Shown here piece after piece: positions 61,876 through 64,000 of a stretch of 64,000 nucleotides of DNA. The notes beneath the pieces are model-generated. The model searched no databases. It was not told where the DNA came from and saw only the letters and a program-made list of their open reading frames with translations. Location: the NCBI GenBank assembly GCA_024639405.1, contig JAHEIL010000020.1, forward strand, positions 1-64,000. The letters are read 5' to 3'. The translations under genes and the position numbers were made by a program. Origin of the DNA: Crocinitomicaceae bacterium. Lineage in GTDB: Bacteria; Bacteroidota; Bacteroidia; Flavobacteriales_D; Crocinitomicaceae. Each line of letters begins with the position of its first letter. The stretch's first letter is position 1.

Positions 61876-62570
61876 TCTGTTAACTCAAATTCAAAGAGTT
61901 GAGCTAATTTGTTTTTTAAAACACTTGAAACTTCTTTGATATCCAATTCTCGCCCCAATTCTTGCTGCATAGATGTTACTGCTTTATCATCGATCCCACA
62001 TGGAATAATGTGTGAAAAATAATTCAGATCAGAATTGACATTAAAACCGATTCCATGCATGGTAACCCAGCGCGAGCTTTTCACGCCTAATGCACAGATT
62101 TTTCGGGCTTTTGGTGTGTCACCTTCAATCCAAACACCTGTTAAACCTTCAACTCGACCACCAATAATTCCAAAATCAGCCAATGTCTGTATCACGGCTT
62201 CTTCTAAAAAACGCATGTACTTGTGAATGTCTGTAAAAAAATGGTCTAAATCAAAAATTGGATATGCAACTAATTGACCAGGCCCATGATAAGTGATGTC
62301 TCCGCCTCGATTAATTTTATAAAAAGTTGCTTCTTCTTGCTCTAATTCCAATTCATTGAGTAATAAATTGGATTCGCTTCCACTTTTACCCAATGTATAA
62401 ACATGAGGGTGCTCGCAAAATAACAAGTAATTTTTGGTTTGTAATGATTGATCTCCGTTACGGATTTGAATTTTTTCTTGAATCGTATTGTTAAAAATAG
62501 TTTCTTGAAAATCCCAAGCCTCCTTATAATCAATAAGTCCTAAATCTCTGAAATATACAAGAGGTTGCAT
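61866..62570 (-). CDS. lipB: Lipoyl(octanoyl) transferase
   Basis: Moves octanoyl from ACP to lipoyl domains of 2-oxoacid dehydrogenases and GcvH, the first step of lipoate synthesis. 234 residues from the second ATG (62570); an ATG at 62573 is equally possible. Motifs: CEHPHVYTLGKSG, RGGDITYHGPGQLVAYP, LGVKSSRWVTMHGIGFNV with the catalytic Lys, and FSHIIPCGI with the nucleophile Cys. lipA is not in the window. First gene of the operon with the small hypothetical and the barrel gene. Confidence 0.95.
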   Translation of the reverse strand: MQPLVYFRDLGLIDYKEAWDFQETIFNNTIQEKIQIRNGDQSLQTKNYLLFCEHPHVYTLGKSGSESNLLLNELELEQEEATFYKINRGGDITYHGPGQLVAYPIFDLDHFFTDIHKYMRFLEEAVIQTLADFGIIGGRVEGLTGVWIEGDTPKARKICALGVKSSRWVTMHGIGFNVNSDLNYFSHIIPCGIDDKAVTSMQQELGRELDIKEVSSVLKNKLAQLFEFELTDWK

Positions 62571-62573
62571 CAA

Positions 62574-62923
62574 TTTTTAATTAAAATTTGCTTATTTATT
62601 TTTCATATTATCAATCACACAAGTGGTATTGATGTCGTCAACTGGTAATGGTAAGATTGTTTTTTAGTAATTACAAATGAATTTAAAATATTCTTTGAAA
62701 TTACTTGTATTAATTTCACCACATTTACCAATGAATAACGCTGTAAATATACTTATTAAAAAAATGACGATTTCTAATAATTATACTTTTTTTGAGTTTT
62801 AGACAGAATTTGTACAGATTTTAAAAAGATTTTTTCTAACCAGCAACTTTTTATTGGTTTTAAACGTATATTCGTAGTGAGTTTTTCTTGATTTGGTGAA
62901 ACTTTACTTAAAAATTACAAAAA
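62574..62923. other. 350-bp intergenic region between lipB and the rightward lipoprotein
   Basis: No open frame of note on either strand and no tRNA or stable RNA that I can fold by eye. Very AT-rich. On the + strand TATATTCG at 62867-62874 is a weak -7 candidate about 50 bp before the lipoprotein start, and the leader runs to the ATG at 62924. The half next to lipB must hold its promoter, but I cannot point to a convincing box. Confidence 0.4.
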
Positions 62924-63565
62924 ATGAGACAATTAAAATTTGGAGTATTTTCCTTACTAACAGCAGTTTTCTGCTTATCTTCTTGTATTGAACACGAGGT
63001 TATTCCTGCTCCAACTTCAACTGTGAAATTAGATTGCAATTTTACTGGAACAATAAACAACACAGACGTTCAATTTACAAAAAATGTAAACGGCTATTAT
63101 TGTTATCAATCTAAAGCAAAATTATTGTTACCACCGCCACAATTATCAAGTGCTACGTATTATGCAGCAATGATTTCAGATCAAACTCCAGTGATGGTTC
63201 AAATTGGCATGGGAAGTGTATTGTGGGATCAAAGCACAACAACAGATCCAACTTTGTCAATCTTTAACAACTTCTTTTTGACGAACTTATCACCTTCTTA
63301 TTCTAACTTAGGTGCAGCAGGTTTTGAAGTGACTTACAGAGATATAAATGGAAACATCTGGAAATCAGATGCGCTTTCACCAAATGCTCAAAATGTAGCT
63401 TTTTCGCAAGTAAAACAAGCATCAGATGCTTTGGGTGATTATTCAAAATTTGTTTGTGATTTCAATTGTTATGTTTATCATTTAGATACTACAGATCCAG
63501 CAAATCCTGTTTTACAATCCTTAAAATTTGAAAATGCAAAGTTTCAAGGTTGGTTCAAACGATAA
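62924..63565 (+). CDS. Hypothetical lipoprotein, 213 residues
   Basis: Exported lipoprotein: signal peptide MRQLKFGVFSLLTAVFCLSS followed by Cys21 (lipobox LSSC). The mature part is beta-rich with repeated aromatic and polar strands (LDCNFTGTINNTDVQFTKNV, GFEVTYRDINGNIWKSDAL, FVCDFNCYVYHLDTTDPANP) and ends KFQGWFKR. The opening LDCNFTGTINN resembles the first strand of other Bacteroidota lipoproteins of unknown role. No enzymatic motif. Single gene with a terminator directly downstream. Confidence 0.78.
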   Translation: MRQLKFGVFSLLTAVFCLSSCIEHEVIPAPTSTVKLDCNFTGTINNTDVQFTKNVNGYYCYQSKAKLLLPPPQLSSATYYAAMISDQTPVMVQIGMGSVLWDQSTTTDPTLSIFNNFFLTNLSPSYSNLGAAGFEVTYRDINGNIWKSDALSPNAQNVAFSQVKQASDALGDYSKFVCDFNCYVYHLDTTDPANPVLQSLKFENAKFQGWFKR

Positions 63566-63568
63566 TAT

Positions 63569-63598
63569 AAAAAAAGCTGATTATTCAGCTTTTTTTAT
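63569..63598 (+). terminator. Rho-independent terminator of the 213-residue lipoprotein gene
   Basis: AAAAAGCTGA (63571-63580) pairs with TCAGCTTTTT (63585-63594) around TTAT, followed by further T residues. Confidence 0.85.
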
Positions 63599-63610
63599 TG
63601 CATAAAGTTT

Positions 63611-64000
63611 ATGAGTCATCGACTTAAAATAGCAATCATTGGTGATTACAATTTCACATTTAATTCGCACCAAGCGACTAACTTAGCATTGGACCATGCT
63701 GAACATTTCTTAGAAATAGACGTCAATTATTATTGGGTTAAACTAAATGAAGCTGCTCAACAAAAAACAAGCTATTTTGATCAATTTGATGGAGTTTGGA
63801 TTGCGCCAGGAATTGTACAAAATGCATTTTTCTTAAATGGAATTATTCGTTTATTAATGAACTCTAAATCACCCGTTTTAATTACTGGCGAAGGCTATAA
63901 ACAATTGTTGGAAGTGTTAATCAATTCTTTTCAGTTGAATACACAGGGAGAAAAATTAATTTCAGATAATTTAATTGAAGGCAATCATTTTGAGCGCGTT
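63611..64000 (+). CDS. CTP-synthase C-terminal-related glutamine amidotransferase-like protein, 3' end cut by the window
   Basis: The first 130 codons are visible, starting MSHRLKIAIIGDYNFTFNSH and running off the window edge. The opening (IAIIGDYN, HQATNLALDHA, YYWVKLNE) and DGVWIAPGIVQNAFFLNGI fit the stand-alone class I amidotransferase family related to the C-terminal domain of CTP synthase. The residue that should be the Cys nucleophile falls in SPVLITGEGYKQ (87-98), where canonical proteins have a GTCGG-like elbow, so no cysteine is present there. Either the alignment is off by a loop or the protein is not a glutaminase. The C-terminal His/Glu pair would lie beyond the window. Confidence 0.6.
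   Translation, partial: MSHRLKIAIIGDYNFTFNSHQATNLALDHAEHFLEIDVNYYWVKLNEAAQQKTSYFDQFDGVWIAPGIVQNAFFLNGIIRLLMNSKSPVLITGEGYKQLLEVLINSFQLNTQGEKLISDNLIEGNHFERV

Noticed and set aside
62574-62923. Small RNA or riboswitch in the lipB/lipoprotein gap
   Set aside because: The sequence is AT-rich with no stable long stem or terminator inside; a structured RNA cannot be supported by eye.
1-64000. CRISPR array, insertion sequence, prophage or integrative element
   Set aside because: I found no regularly spaced repeats, no transposase, integrase or phage-like protein, and no tRNA-associated direct repeat at the tRNA-Gln.

Overview
The window reads as a chromosomal segment of an AT-rich Bacteroidota bacterium, most likely order Flavobacteriales (possibly Crocinitomicaceae/Fluviicola-like; this is an inference, not a measured placement). 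The evidence is: two giant secreted proteins ending in the gliding-motility/type IX secretion C-terminal domain, a fused MurF-alanine racemase, a K+-dependent type membrane pyrophosphatase, DUF4270, DUF2480 and DUF2723/GT117 proteins, a reg_prop/Y_Y_Y histidine kinase, and repeated TAnnTTTG promoter boxes. I see no insertion sequence, prophage, CRISPR array or rRNA. It looks like core chromosome carrying several poorly described Bacteroidota-specific genes.

Layout. 1-5.9 kb: a leftward run (glycogen-synthase-like half protein, DUF4270 lipoprotein, glmS cut by the window edge) diverges from panC-panD-rfaE2. 5.9-10.3 kb: a short structured repeat-like element, then leftward purF-like, orphan histidine kinase and gpmI. 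10.5-18 kb: a 1304-residue SBBP/PKD secreted protein, 3-hydroxyanthranilate dioxygenase, a pyrophosphatase with a cysteine-rich tail, and thioredoxin. 18.1-22.5 kb: an envelope glycolipid cassette (LtaS-like phosphotransferase, GT22-like mannosyltransferase, GT9 heptosyltransferase). 22.5-29.9 kb: thioesterase, aminopeptidase P, alpha/beta hydrolase, then a LytTR response regulator coupled to a propeller histidine kinase and a tiny lipoprotein. 30-38.9 kb: a helical-repeat protein, thiL, a membrane protein, nitroreductase, superoxide dismutase, and an amidohydrolase pair in which two of three catalytic domains appear degenerate. 39-45.8 kb: haem-type membrane protein, cytochrome c lipoprotein, hflX, a second secreted protein, M20 dipeptidase, LEA14-like lipoprotein and a transglutaminase-like protein. 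45.8-52.3 kb: murF-alr and tdk leftward; an acidic protein, M28 peptidase and three DUF genes rightward in a tightly overlapping chain. 52.3-60.4 kb: polysaccharide deacetylase, a 1372-residue GT117 protein, tRNA-Gln, nifU-like, mrp, a lipoprotein, and a MerR/B12-type regulator. 60.4-64 kb: beta-barrel protein, a conserved small protein, lipB, a lipoprotein, and the start of a CTP-synthase-like amidotransferase cut by the window edge.

Themes. Genes are packed into short translationally coupled operons, with TAA-N-ATG, ATGA or TTGA junctions. Convergent neighbours frequently overlap at their stop codons: five of nine convergent junctions overlap and one more is 2 bp apart. Many products build or act on the envelope: peptidoglycan precursors, heptose and lipid sugars, lipoproteins, secreted adhesin-like proteins and exported peptidases. 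The least explained items are the cysteine-rich pyrophosphatase tail, the degenerate amidohydrolases, the half glycogen synthase, the overlapping DUF chain, the palindrome upstream of pepP, and the repeat-like element between rfaE2 and gpmI.
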